IMG/VR virus record: IMGVR_UViG_3300009285_005182
Span: 1-57,387 of that record
Direction: 5' to 3' (one strand)
From: a virus
DNA: 57,387 bases
Made by a program: the position numbers and the translations under genes
The notes under the pieces: generated by a model
What the model saw: the letters and a program-made list of their open reading frames with translations, nothing else
What the model was told of the DNA's origin: nothing
Databases searched by the model: none
Shown here: piece after piece, positions 1-7,077 of the stretch
Position numbering within the stretch: the stretch's first letter is position 1
Layout of the letters: each line of letters opens with the position of its first letter

Positions 1-388
1 CGCGCTGCAGGTGCCCCCGGTACGAGCGGCGCACGCTGTCGCTGGCCTTGCTGCCGTCGAACTCGTAGGCGTCAGCGAGCCTGTTCCCGTAGGCGGGACT
101 AGTAATTACTGCCGGCACGCTCCCCGACGCGAGCGGCAGGCGGGTCGCATCCCACCGCAGGCCCGTCGCTCCGTACTTCCACGCCTGCCCGATCCACTCG
201 GGCTCGAGGTCGCCGCAGAGCACGCGCCAGCGCGGGCCCAGAAGGGCAAGGGAACCTACGCCGCCAAAAGGGTCAACGACTAACCCGGGCGGCACAATGC
301 TTTGCAGCGCTATGAGCAGCGGCTTCGACCATTTTGCAGGGTGAGGTCGCTCTAGCCTAGGCGGCCCGTATAGCGTAAGCTGTTCCAT
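1..388 (-). CDS. DNA methyltransferase, N-terminal part, runs off left edge
   Basis: Start ATG at 388; the 129 visible residues run off the left edge. Two class I methyltransferase motifs are visible: DPFGGVGS (SAM-binding motif I, preceded by the GLVV strand) and SPAYGNR (motif IV, the (D/N/S)PP(Y/F) position, here SPAY). I infer an amino-methylating (N6-A or N4-C) DNA methylase. Its first ~40 residues (HPAKWSKPLLIALQSIVPPGLVV) closely match a second, truncated methylase start at about 975-1095, on the far side of the HNH gene. The start codon is one base from the start of the divergent HNH gene. This copy is less GC-rich than the remnant. It belongs to the foreign left segment, not the phage backbone. 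Confidence 0.8.
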   Translation of the reverse strand, partial: MEQLTLYGPPRLERPHPAKWSKPLLIALQSIVPPGLVVDPFGGVGSLALLGPRWRVLCGDLEPEWIGQAWKYGATGLRWDATRLPLASGSVPAVITSPAYGNRLADAYEFDGSKASDSVRRSYRGHLQR

Positions 389-389
389 T

Positions 390-974
390 ATGAAGCCGTG
401 CGAACAATGCGGCGGACCGCTGCCTCGTGTTGTGCCCTCACAACGCCACCGGCAACGGTTCTGCTCGAAGACGTGCAAGAGTCGATGGATCGGCATGACG
501 CACGGCATGAGCGCGGCGTGTCAAGCCGCCCGCAAGCCGCCACCGCACTACTCTGGCGCCAAAAACCCGAAGTGGGTCGAGGCGCTTCGATTCGCGTGCA
601 AGAACTGCGGTGCTGCGTTCGAGCGCAAGCCGTGGCGGGCTCGTCAATCTCCGCCGCTCTACTGCTCGAAGTCGTGTCGAAACGACTATCGGCATCGTGT
701 AGAAGTTGGCCGCGAGTCGCCGTTCTGGGTTGAAGGAAAGTCCGCACGTCGCGGGAAGGCATGGCAGCGGATCCGGCTCGTTGTCGTCGAAGCCCAAGGC
801 GGTGCGTGCGCTCGTTGCGGAACGCACGTTGGCAACGGGCTCCCAGTGCACCACATCCGGCCGTTCCGAGAGTTCGCGTCCGCAGACGAGGCCAACGTCT
901 TGAGCAACCTGATCGGCTATTGCCAGCCATGCCACATGAAGATAGAGCCGCGTCGCCGCAAGTCCTCTGCATAG
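390..974 (+). CDS. HNH endonuclease with N-terminal Cys-pair zinc fingers
   Basis: 194 aa and the only plus-strand gene I accept. Two Cys-x2-Cys fingers come first (CEQCGGPL...FCSKTCKSRW and CKNCGAAF...YCSKSCRNDY). The nuclease domain follows in the C-terminal third: CARCGTHVGNGLPVHHIRPF...NVLSNLIGYCQPCH, i.e. paired Cys around the VHHI core and the N of HNH. This is the layout of free-standing phage homing endonucleases. It sits head-to-head with the methylase at 388 (1 bp apart), and its stop codon abuts the point where a second methylase N-terminus is cut off. So it seems to have moved in with replacement of the methylase gene. Confidence 0.85.
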   Translation: MKPCEQCGGPLPRVVPSQRHRQRFCSKTCKSRWIGMTHGMSAACQAARKPPPHYSGAKNPKWVEALRFACKNCGAAFERKPWRARQSPPLYCSKSCRNDYRHRVEVGRESPFWVEGKSARRGKAWQRIRLVVVEAQGGACARCGTHVGNGLPVHHIRPFREFASADEANVLSNLIGYCQPCHMKIEPRRRKSSA

Positions 975-1395
975 CCACGACGAGCCCAGGCGGCACGATC
1001 TCTCGCAGGGCGTCGAGTAGCGGGAGCGACCACGCCGCCGGGTGCGGGCGCGGTTCTGGCGCGGCGGCCGGGGCGAAGAGGTCGAGCGTCGGCATCTCCT
1101 TGTCCTCCTCTCGGGCTCCGGCCAGGTACTCGTCCACGGCGGGCGTGCGGTCGGGTTCGCGCCCCGCCCACGTCCGTCCCTCGCTTCGGGCGAGGGCGTC
1201 TTCGGCATACCGCTCCCGGTGCGCCTCCCACGACGCGACGTCCTCGGGGTCGGCCTCGATGATGGCGGCGTCCCGGATCGACCGCAGGCGCCGGTAGTCG
1301 ATCGCGGGACACGGATCGCCGTGCCGGTCCTCCAGGCAACAGCGGTACGTCGGCGCCTCGTCGGGCTCCCACGCGTGCGGGCCGGCGTGGGTCAC
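975..1395 (-). pseudogene. Truncated methylase N-terminus displaced by the HNH gene
   Basis: Minus-strand frame from a GTG at 1395, overlapping the upstream gene's end. It reads through a hydrophilic segment (TYRCCLEDRHGD..., SIRDAAIIEADPEDV) into MPTLDLFAPAAAP and then HPAAWSLPLLDALREIVPPGLVV, a clear relative of the methylase start at 388-270. Homology stops at the base next to the HNH stop codon (974); motif I (DPFGG) is missing and the frame continues as antisense of the HNH gene. An internal ATG at 1095 with a good SD (AGGAGGACAAGGAG) may be the original methylase start. GC is higher than in the surviving methylase copy. Confidence 0.65.
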
Positions 1396-1397
1396 TC

Positions 1398-1757
1398 TCA
1401 GTCCGCCACCCGCTGCCATCCCTCGGGCGTGTGCTCCCGCTGGCGCACGACTCGGTACGTCCCCGCCGGGATCTGCACCGTCTGGTGGCGGTCGTGGTCC
1501 CGGTGGTGGACGAGATCCGCCGGCTCTCCGGCGACCCGCAGCCACCCGACGAGCGGATCGCCCGAGCGGTAGGCGACGACGCCGATCCGCTCCGCGATCG
1601 CGTGGTGGTGGCCGGTTTCAGAGTGCGCGAGGATGACCTGACCGGCCTCGGCCGGCGTCTCCACGGCCTCGGCCGGGATGCTCTCCACGGCGATCAGCAG
1701 GCAGTCGCCCTGCCTCGCAGGCCCCGTCGTCGGATCCCACTGGAGAATCATGTCCAT
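1398..1757 (-). CDS. Small 'GHHH' conserved protein downstream of DUF6745 gene
   Basis: 119 aa from ATG 1757, which has a GAGGAGA SD. Visible features: RQGDCLLIAVESIP near the N-terminus, HSETGHHHAI in the middle and VVRQREHTPEGWQRVAD at the end. From memory, proteins with the QGD...GHHH...RQREY pattern are often encoded next to DUF6745 genes in high-GC bacteria; that is the arrangement here. Function unknown; the His cluster could bind metal. GC about two thirds, unlike the phage backbone. Confidence 0.75.
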   Translation of the reverse strand: MDMILQWDPTTGPARQGDCLLIAVESIPAEAVETPAEAGQVILAHSETGHHHAIAERIGVVAYRSGDPLVGWLRVAGEPADLVHHRDHDRHQTVQIPAGTYRVVRQREHTPEGWQRVAD

Positions 1758-1767
1758 GCTCTCTCCT

Positions 1768-2877
1768 CTACGCCTGAACGGCAGGCGAGTAATCGGGGCC
1801 GAGGCCCCAGGTCCATCCGTTCGCTTCCTGCGCCGTCCGCACGTCGGCCGGCACAGGCAGCACGAAATCGCGGCCCGTGGCGCAGCGCACTCGAAGGAAC
1901 TGTGAGCCCGGCGCATCCGGCAGATCAGCGCGCAACAGCGTGCCGATCGACGGGTCGGGATCGGCCTGCACCGTCACGGCGTGGACCTCCCGCAGCACCG
2001 CCTCCCACCCGAGGATCTCACAGGCCGCTCGCCGCTGCTCTACCTGCGGCCACGTAAGCGCGACCGTGGCGCTCAAGGCGGCCCGCTCTTCGATCCACGC
2101 CGCCGGGACGCGAGTTCCGTGCCAGAGGTGGACGCCCCACCCGTCAGGATAGTGAACCGCAGGCCCGTCTGTGCAGTGCAAGCGCCCCGCTGCGTCCCAC
2201 CGCAGCCAGTCGTGACGCTCGCTCACCCAGCAGATCCCCGCGTGCGGGAGTACCCACCCGGCAGATCGCGCGAGCGCCCACAGCCCTGCGAGTGGGGCCG
2301 TCTGTGATACCAACCCGATCTGCCGCATCGTGTCGTAGAACGCCAGCCACGGCGCGTTGTGCGACCCGTACACCGAGTCCCCCACCGAGTCCCACACCGA
2401 GTTCCCCACCGAGTCCCACACCGAGCTCCCCACCGAGCTCCTCACCGAGTCCCACACCCGCAATAAATCCTTGTCTTTTTGCGTGATTTGAGTCTGCGGG
2501 TCCTTCAGGGGGTTATGAATAGGCCGTAGAGTTAGCTCTGGAGGGCAGAGAGGCTGACAATCTAAATCCATCAATGCCCGCCTAACATCCCTACTATCAT
2601 CCCACCGCCCCTCTCTTATATTTATCTGGTCGGTAATAAACTGCTTATTCAGAGGGAGAAATTCATACTTGTTTACTTTGTCACAGTCGAGCCCGAAGTA
2701 AGCACATATCTGGCTGTGGCTATCAGGATCATCAATAGTACTCAAACCAGCAGAATCCCTAAGCTTACCTCTCACAATCAGCTTTCTCTTCTTACCATCG
2801 AAGTAGATTGGACAACCATCTCCCTTGCTTACCACACTCAGAAAAAGACACATAATTATTCTCCTTTTACCCATCAT
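1768..2877 (-). CDS. Chimeric xxSV-repeat protein: phage-type N-terminus joined to DUF6745-like C-terminus
   Basis: 369 aa in three parts. Residues 1-140 (MCLFLSVVSKGDG... to ...LLRVWDSV; the MCLFL start is probably an internal ATG) are AT-rich like the phage and match a known family of phage/bacterial proteins with 'WDSV' repeats. Residues ~140-170 are the four-residue repeat (RSSVGSSVWDSVGNSVWDSV). From about 171 the gene becomes ~67% GC and reads as a DUF6745-like domain (APWLAFYD, LHCTDGPAVHYPDGWGVHLWHGTRVP). The composition change falls in the repeat. In intact family members the MCLFL head is usually followed, after the repeats, by a tail like that at 56564-56760. I consider this a recombinant or misassembled gene. 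Confidence 0.6.
   Translation of the reverse strand: MMGKRRIIMCLFLSVVSKGDGCPIYFDGKKRKLIVRGKLRDSAGLSTIDDPDSHSQICAYFGLDCDKVNKYEFLPLNKQFITDQINIREGRWDDSRDVRRALMDLDCQPLCPPELTLRPIHNPLKDPQTQITQKDKDLLRVWDSVRSSVGSSVWDSVGNSVWDSVGDSVYGSHNAPWLAFYDTMRQIGLVSQTAPLAGLWALARSAGWVLPHAGICWVSERHDWLRWDAAGRLHCTDGPAVHYPDGWGVHLWHGTRVPAAWIEERAALSATVALTWPQVEQRRAACEILGWEAVLREVHAVTVQADPDPSIGTLLRADLPDAPGSQFLRVRCATGRDFVLPVPADVRTAQEANGWTWGLGPDYSPAVQA
2370..2457 (-). repeat. 12-nt (xxSV) tandem repeat, left copy
   Basis: Degenerate 12-nt units (plus strand CACCGAGTCCCA, CACCGAGTTCCC and similar) coding W/G-x-S-V on the minus strand. Positions 2392-2435 are identical to 56813-56856, and the match continues past one mismatch for 14 more bases. 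The phage-to-high-GC transition lies at its left edge. Confidence 0.85.
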
Positions 2878-2955
2878 TACTCAGTAACGCCGAAAAAACA
2901 CCGAAAATTCGCCGACGTTTTTCTCTACGAATTTCACCGGGTTTTGTTCGGAAAA

Positions 2956-3003
2956 TTTTCCGTCGAATTTTCCGTCGAATTTTCCGTCGAATTTTCCGTC
3001 GAA
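2956..3003. repeat. Four perfect 12-bp tandem repeats (iteron-like)
   Basis: TTTTCCGTCGAA occurs four times head-to-tail without a mismatch in the intergenic region 2878-3076, next to a further AAAATTTTCC segment. The region also holds, at 3022-3041, a 20-bp element found at 48286 and 49366. Perfect short tandem repeats in AT-rich intergenic DNA next to replication genes suggest iterons (initiator binding) or a regulator array. I saw no DnaA box or initiator gene to decide. Confidence 0.7.
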
Positions 3004-3021
3004 TTTATGGAGAAATTTTCC

Positions 3022-3041
3022 AAATCAGGAATTACCGCTCG
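3022..3041 (-). promoter_or_regulatory. Dispersed 20-bp intergenic element, copy 1
   Basis: Plus-strand consensus AAATCAGGAAYTACCRCTCG; three copies at 3022, 48286 and 49366, each intergenic and 145-184 bp before the next minus-strand gene. This copy precedes the iteron-like repeats. Two copies lie 83-92 bp upstream of near-consensus sigma-70 promoters; no such promoter is obvious here. Confidence 0.55.
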
Positions 3042-3076
3042 TGGATGTGAAACCCCTGCAGAAACCCCGCCGATGT

Positions 3077-3232
3077 TTACTGAGTGCGATTGGTGTGTGA
3101 AAACCTCTCTCTAATCTCCGCCAGCCTCTGCTCAAACTTCTCCCTGGACATCTTACCCCCCATATACTCCCATCGCAAGTCCAGTTCCTCCCTGGATACC
3201 TGTCTCGGCCTTGGGGTGCTACCCTTTCCCAT
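3077..3232 (-). CDS. Small conserved phage protein (MGKGSTPRPRQV)
   Basis: 51 aa from ATG 3232 (SD TTGGAG). The frame is open upstream to 3331, but the internal ATG has the SD and gives the familiar start MGKGSTPRPRQVSREELDLRWEYM, seen in many short phage hypothetical proteins. Charged C-terminal helix (REKFEQRLAEIRERF). Function unknown. It is the last phage gene before the iteron region. Confidence 0.7.
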   Translation of the reverse strand: MGKGSTPRPRQVSREELDLRWEYMGGKMSREKFEQRLAEIRERFSHTNRTQ

Positions 3233-3258
3233 GGTTGTCTCCAATCTATCTGCAGGGG

Positions 3259-3372
3259 CTACTTGAAAATCAGTACCTGTACGATTGCCAGTAGGATACC
3301 GGCTATACCCAGACGCCACTGATGACGCCATAGGTCATAGCCAGCTATCCCACAATATCCAACTATCATCAT
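3259..3372 (-). CDS. Very small single-TM protein
   Basis: 37 aa: MMIVGYCGIAGYDLWRHQWR followed by a hydrophobic helix LGIAGILLAIVQVLIFK. Sits between two real genes; SD weak. One of several tiny membrane ORFs between replication genes in this phage (also 9274, 10304, 11469, 16023, 48554). Function unknown. Confidence 0.45.
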   Translation of the reverse strand: MMIVGYCGIAGYDLWRHQWRLGIAGILLAIVQVLIFK

Positions 3373-3392
3373 ATAGAAGAAGAAGGCTCTCA

Positions 3393-4097
3393 CTATATCC
3401 TGCCTCTGTTTCCTTTATACTTGATTATAGCCTTATAAAGTTCTTCAGTTGAGTGAATGTCTTGAATACAGTGCTTGAGAATATAATCCAGAGCGGCTTG
3501 GTGGCCCGTCAACGCATCCTGCCACACTTCCATATTGAAGGGCAGTCCCTTGGATTTAATCCCAAATAACCTGCAGGCGTTTTGCATCGACCTCTTTGAC
3601 AGTTTGAACTTCCCACTGATAATATCGTAGAGATCTATCACCTTAATTTGCTTCCATTCTGGAAACCCCTTTACCCCCCACTTCGCACAACGAGTTCGGA
3701 GAAATGGTATGTCGTGACGCTGGTAGCGTCCTCCAGCATCCCGGCCATAGTACACAACCAAAATATCAAAATTCCATACATCCTTACAAAATTGTTCTAT
3801 AAGGTGTTTATCTTTAGTGCCGCCCCTCATAATTGGGGCTCTAACCTCAGCAGGCGTGATGCTACGGGCAATAATAGGACCATCCAGAGCTTTGAGACAA
3901 TAGCAAAGGACATGACCCCAATCAGCATCAAGACTACCACCACTCTCTATGTCCAGAAATCCAATTCGCTCTTCTACTCCACGAGCCTCCTCATAACAGG
4001 CAGGGTGTCCACCAGGCATCCCATTATGTCTATGGACACATCTAAAGTTCAGTCTGTCCAGTAGCTCAGTTTTCAGCATTAGGTTTACGTCTTTCAT
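3393..4097 (-). CDS. Predicted DEDD-type 3'-5' exonuclease (RNase H fold)
   Basis: 234 aa, ATG 4097 with SD AGGAAGG. The exonuclease acidic motifs are recognisable: GFLDIESGG (Exo I, D-x-E), GRYQRHDIPFLRTRC (Exo II, acidic residue before a PFL helix) and HCIQDIHSTEELY (Exo III, HxxxD). The whole resembles YprB/DnaQ-like single-domain nucleases rather than a polymerase proofreading domain, which the PolA at 13398 already has. A likely role is DNA processing in replication or recombination. One base separates it from the SPFH gene upstream. Confidence 0.7.
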   Translation of the reverse strand: MKDVNLMLKTELLDRLNFRCVHRHNGMPGGHPACYEEARGVEERIGFLDIESGGSLDADWGHVLCYCLKALDGPIIARSITPAEVRAPIMRGGTKDKHLIEQFCKDVWNFDILVVYYGRDAGGRYQRHDIPFLRTRCAKWGVKGFPEWKQIKVIDLYDIISGKFKLSKRSMQNACRLFGIKSKGLPFNMEVWQDALTGHQAALDYILKHCIQDIHSTEELYKAIIKYKGNRGRI

Positions 4098-4634
4098 TTA
4101 TATTATCCTTCCTGTTTTATTGTCAATGTTGTCAATGAACAGTTTAAGTACTCTGGAATACACGAACTGCAGGGGAATAACCTGCTGTATGTACAACCCT
4201 ATTCCAGTTACCTCATTCCTAATTTCGCTTGCCATCTCATTTAGGTTCCATTGTCCTGGATTCTCTCCTGCAATGATATGTCCCCCAATTACTTTCATAG
4301 AATGAGCGGCCAGTATCTCTTCAGCATCCTCACATTCATACTTGGCCTTATATGGATTCAGAATCCAATACCTTACCGCCCACGAGGATTCTGTACTCTT
4401 GCCCTGGACGACCGCCGCCAGCTCTACCAGCAGTACCTGCTGCTTAACTTCTACCACCGCCATCGTCTGAAAAAGCGGCCAATACATATACCACCCAAAC
4501 TTCTTCACCCGGTACCAACTGCGTATAAATGGCACATGTGTTATTCGCACCGCCGCTTCCCGTGGACTCAGCAATACAAACTGTGGCACAAACTGAAACA
4601 GCCAGTCGAATAATCTACTTAGCCAATCCAACAC
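4098..4634 (-). CDS. SPFH/Band-7 (stomatin-like) domain protein
   Basis: 178 aa, GTG start at 4634 overlapping the end of the deoxyribosyltransferase-like gene. A hydrophobic/aromatic N-terminus (LSRLFDWLFQFVPQFVLL) is followed by WYMYWPLFQTMAVVEVKQQVLLVELAAVVQGKSTESSWAVRYWILNPYKAKYE. This has the pattern of stomatin/flotillin domains (pressure 'WPLFQ', 'VxVKxQV', 'V+Y+I.DPYKA'). The C-terminal part (ASEIRNEVTGIGLYIQQV) fits the SPFH helix region. Likely membrane-associated; such proteins organise membranes and oligomerise. An SPFH protein inside a phage replication cluster is unusual. Confidence 0.6.
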   Translation of the reverse strand: MLDWLSRLFDWLFQFVPQFVLLSPREAAVRITHVPFIRSWYRVKKFGWYMYWPLFQTMAVVEVKQQVLLVELAAVVQGKSTESSWAVRYWILNPYKAKYECEDAEEILAAHSMKVIGGHIIAGENPGQWNLNEMASEIRNEVTGIGLYIQQVIPLQFVYSRVLKLFIDNIDNKTGRII

Positions 4635-5082
4635 GCTTGAATTCCTTCAACGCTCTCTCAAATTCCTTGAACGACGCGAACACCTTTGTCCCGTGCACCT
4701 GCAGCCACGGATGCTGACTGTGTCCGTTGGTACAAATTATGAACACGGGCTTGCCAAATACAATCCCACCATACACAATCTCCATTATTGTACCATAACT
4801 TACTGAACCGTCAATCACCGCCACTACCCCATCCGCCTTCCGAATCTCCTCCAGGTCTCTCCTCACCAATATCGCCTTCTCCACGTCCGTCATCGCATAC
4901 TTCTCTTTACACCCGGAATCAATGGCGTTAATATCTTCCCGGTCCAGGTCATAGAAGGGATTTACCAACTCAATTCCATACTTCCGCTCCACCTTCTCCT
5001 CCCACACCCTGGTTTTTTGTCTGGTTTCAAACGGATGGGCCAGGTAGAATTTAAGATTGGGTTTCTTTTTGTCTGTTGTCAT
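4615..5082 (-). CDS. Nucleoside 2-deoxyribosyltransferase-like protein
   Basis: 155 aa from ATG 5082 (perfect SD AAGGAG, 8-nt spacing; an upstream in-frame TTG is less likely). Rossmann-like start LKFYLAHPFETR, then VVAVIDGSVSYGTIMEIVYGGIVFGKPVFIICTN. That is the 'D(G)xSxGTxxEIxY' pattern of the deoxyribosyltransferase/DUF4406 superfamily, which cleaves or transfers N-glycosidic bonds of (deoxy)nucleotides. Probably nucleotide salvage or DNA-base metabolism. Overlaps the endonuclease VII gene by 32 bp, implying translational coupling. Confidence 0.7.
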   Translation of the reverse strand: MTTDKKKPNLKFYLAHPFETRQKTRVWEEKVERKYGIELVNPFYDLDREDINAIDSGCKEKYAMTDVEKAILVRRDLEEIRKADGVVAVIDGSVSYGTIMEIVYGGIVFGKPVFIICTNGHSQHPWLQVHGTKVFASFKEFERALKEFKRVGLAK

Positions 5083-5575
5083 CGTCAATCTCCTTAATTA
5101 GGTAGTCTGTAGCAGTTTTTAGAAATTTCGCATCATCATTTGCCATCCCCAGGATTCTGTTACACATGGAACACAGCAGACCCCTAATTCGACCCGTCTT
5201 GTGGTCGTGGTCCACACATAGACGTTTCCTCTTTCGGTCTTTTTTCCCACAAATAGCACAAACTCTCCCCTGGGAGTCCAGCATATTCTGGTAGCTCTCT
5301 TTAGACAGCCCATACTTAGTTCTCAAACCACGAATCCATACGTCTCTTAGTATTCTAGACTTATTTACCTTAAAATATTTCTTTTGGCGGGCGGAAATAA
5401 TTTTCTCATGTTCCTGATAGTATCTTCTAGCGTATTCCTTTCGGTCTCTTCCACGTGCCCTACATTTTTCACATTGTTTACACCGCCTGGAGACACTATT
5501 TCTCGTTCTGTCCGGGTAAAACTCTGCCAGGGGTCTCTCCTTTTTGCAGGTGGAACACTTCTTGTTGGTCTGCAA
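5051..5575 (-). CDS. Recombination endonuclease VII family protein
   Basis: 174 aa; TTG start at 5575 preceded by AAGGAG at good spacing. The N-terminal zinc motif (CSTCKKERPLAEFY...CKQCEKC) is followed by a basic linker and the endonuclease VII core: VCAICGKK...LCVDHDHKTGRIRGLLCSMCNRILGMANDD (Cys pair, DHDH, Cys pair). Phage endo VII resolves Holliday junctions and branched DNA before packaging; free-standing relatives can be mobile. Nested within the 3' end of the upstream gene (80-bp overlap). Confidence 0.9.
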   Translation of the reverse strand: MQTNKKCSTCKKERPLAEFYPDRTRNSVSRRCKQCEKCRARGRDRKEYARRYYQEHEKIISARQKKYFKVNKSRILRDVWIRGLRTKYGLSKESYQNMLDSQGRVCAICGKKDRKRKRLCVDHDHKTGRIRGLLCSMCNRILGMANDDAKFLKTATDYLIKEIDDDNRQKETQS

Positions 5576-5888
5576 AATATATCTCCTTAATCAGTGCCAA
5601 AGCAAGGATATGATAGTTAATGTTATCAATATATTTTTCCAAAAACCAAGCCCACGGGCGGACATTCCCATCTTGCAATTCGTCAAGCCCCTGGATGATA
5701 CTTGCTTTGTGCTTTAGCTGCATCCCGCGTAACGCTTCTATGGGGGTGATCCCGTCAATTCGCCCGGCCAGCTTGAAGTTGAACAGCTTGTCGGAATCAT
5801 AACTGTAATCACTCGATTTTATATCAAGAATATTGGTTATTTGATGCAAGATGTTTTTCAAAAATTCTGAGAACCTTACAATAGTCAT
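5496..5888 (-). CDS. DUF1599-like (nucleotide modification-associated) protein
   Basis: 130 aa from ATG 5888. The central motif DKLFNFKLAGRIDGITPIEALRGMQLKHKASIIQGLDEL followed by WFLEKYIDNINYHILALALIKE matches the shape of DUF1599/Nmad1 proteins, which are helical and carry a conserved 'D..DxxxY' pair. That family has been linked by context to phage nucleotide modification. Its 3' end overlaps the start of the endonuclease VII gene by 80 bp. Assignment rests on pattern, not a search. Confidence 0.55.
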   Translation of the reverse strand: MTIVRFSEFLKNILHQITNILDIKSSDYSYDSDKLFNFKLAGRIDGITPIEALRGMQLKHKASIIQGLDELQDGNVRPWAWFLEKYIDNINYHILALALIKEIYFADQQEVFHLQKGETPGRVLPGQNEK

Positions 5889-5898
5889 AGGATTTCCC

Positions 5899-7077
5899 TT
5901 ACTTGTCGAAGACTCCAATTTCACTTAGTGAACTATAAATATCAGGTGCCAGCCTGTACCAGTTATCCTCAGATTGATGAACGCTCTCAATCTGAAAAAT
6001 TCCACTATACACATACTGGTTAGCAATCCGAAACATTTCACGTTTGCCCGTCATACATACGCCTGCCATCGCCTCCAGTGTCTGAGTAGGCAGGTGCTTT
6101 CCCTGTCTAAACATCCACCTCAATAGCCTGGCTCTCACAGCACTAAGACTGTCCACAAATACCCGTTTCACCAGCTCCGTATCGGAATCATCCCAAGTCT
6201 TCCGCTGGTCCGCGATGCAGTGCCCATATCCAAGGTTCAGCAACTGTTGCACCAGCCTGGTAGCCAGCTCCGCATCCACTGCCGTCGTGTCGTCCGGCAC
6301 TGTCCGAGCCAGAGCCAGCACATCCGCCATCAGGACCACTTTCCTCTGAGCCCCTGCAGGAAGCACTGGAATCTCAGTCAGTTTCTTGGCGTAGTCGTTT
6401 ATCTTCTCAAGCTCCCCCTCAACGACCTTCTGCAGTTGGTACTTCCAGACCTTCTTGCTTTTCATAGACTCCACGATTGGGCCCAGGTTCTGCACACGCT
6501 GATGATGACTTCTCCGAATCCTGTTCATCCGAAAGCTCAGGAACCTCTCACCAAGCTGCTGGTGTTCATCGGCGTAACCATCAATCTTGTTGGTCACACA
6601 AGCAATCATCCCAAACCTTGACCTATACTTCTTCAGCCCACTTTTCCCAGATGCCTTACTGCAATGCTGGTCGAAAGCATCTCTCAGCTCCCCATATACC
6701 TTGGCGACTATTTTCTGGGGGCCATTTATCAAGGCGGTGAAGTCCTTCCAGATAAGCACCTTCCCATTGAGCATCTTAATCAACGAAGGGTCTGTGCCGT
6801 CGTCATCCTCGAAGCCACTCATAAAAGCGTTCTCGGTGGGCGTAGTGAGCAGGAGACAGAACTTCTCACACTCAGCCACTGTCTCCACCGTCAGGGTTTT
6901 TCCACTACCTGCAGGGGCTATGATATAAATCCAAACCGGCTCATCCAGTATAGGGCACAGTAGAGCGGTAATCGTGGCTATGAACACCCTCGGAGCCATC
7001 TCGTCGTCGTTCTCATACTTCAGTTTGCTTAGGTACTCGTTCACGATGGCCCTAAGAGGAGAATCAGGGATGCTCAT
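5899..7077 (-). CDS. P-loop ATPase, probable replication helicase or loader
   Basis: 392 aa. Walker A APAGSGKT at residues 54-61, Walker B-like GKVLIWKDFT around 106-115, and an Asn/sensor-like strand GMIACVTNKIDG. The C-terminal part (residues ~320-390, SLSAVRARLLRWMFRQGKHLPTQTLEAMAGVCMTGKREMFRIANQY) looks like a winged-helix DNA-binding domain. Family resemblance is to phage DUF3987/primase-helicase-type ATPases. No primase or DnaB-type helicase was otherwise recognised, so this is the best candidate for unwinding. The Walker A codons coincide with one copy of the dispersed GCCCCTGCAG motif. Confidence 0.7.
   Translation of the reverse strand: MSIPDSPLRAIVNEYLSKLKYENDDEMAPRVFIATITALLCPILDEPVWIYIIAPAGSGKTLTVETVAECEKFCLLLTTPTENAFMSGFEDDDGTDPSLIKMLNGKVLIWKDFTALINGPQKIVAKVYGELRDAFDQHCSKASGKSGLKKYRSRFGMIACVTNKIDGYADEHQQLGERFLSFRMNRIRRSHHQRVQNLGPIVESMKSKKVWKYQLQKVVEGELEKINDYAKKLTEIPVLPAGAQRKVVLMADVLALARTVPDDTTAVDAELATRLVQQLLNLGYGHCIADQRKTWDDSDTELVKRVFVDSLSAVRARLLRWMFRQGKHLPTQTLEAMAGVCMTGKREMFRIANQYVYSGIFQIESVHQSEDNWYRLAPDIYSSLSEIGVFDK

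Noticed and set aside
917-1372. Minus-strand ORF MGARRGADVPLL...
   Set aside because: Arg/Pro-rich out-of-frame shadow of the methylase-remnant frame in high-GC DNA.
2716-3114. Plus-strand ORF with an FSVEFSVEF repeat
   Set aside because: The repeat is just the translation of the 12-bp iterons; the 5' half is antisense of the MCLFL gene and no SD precedes it.
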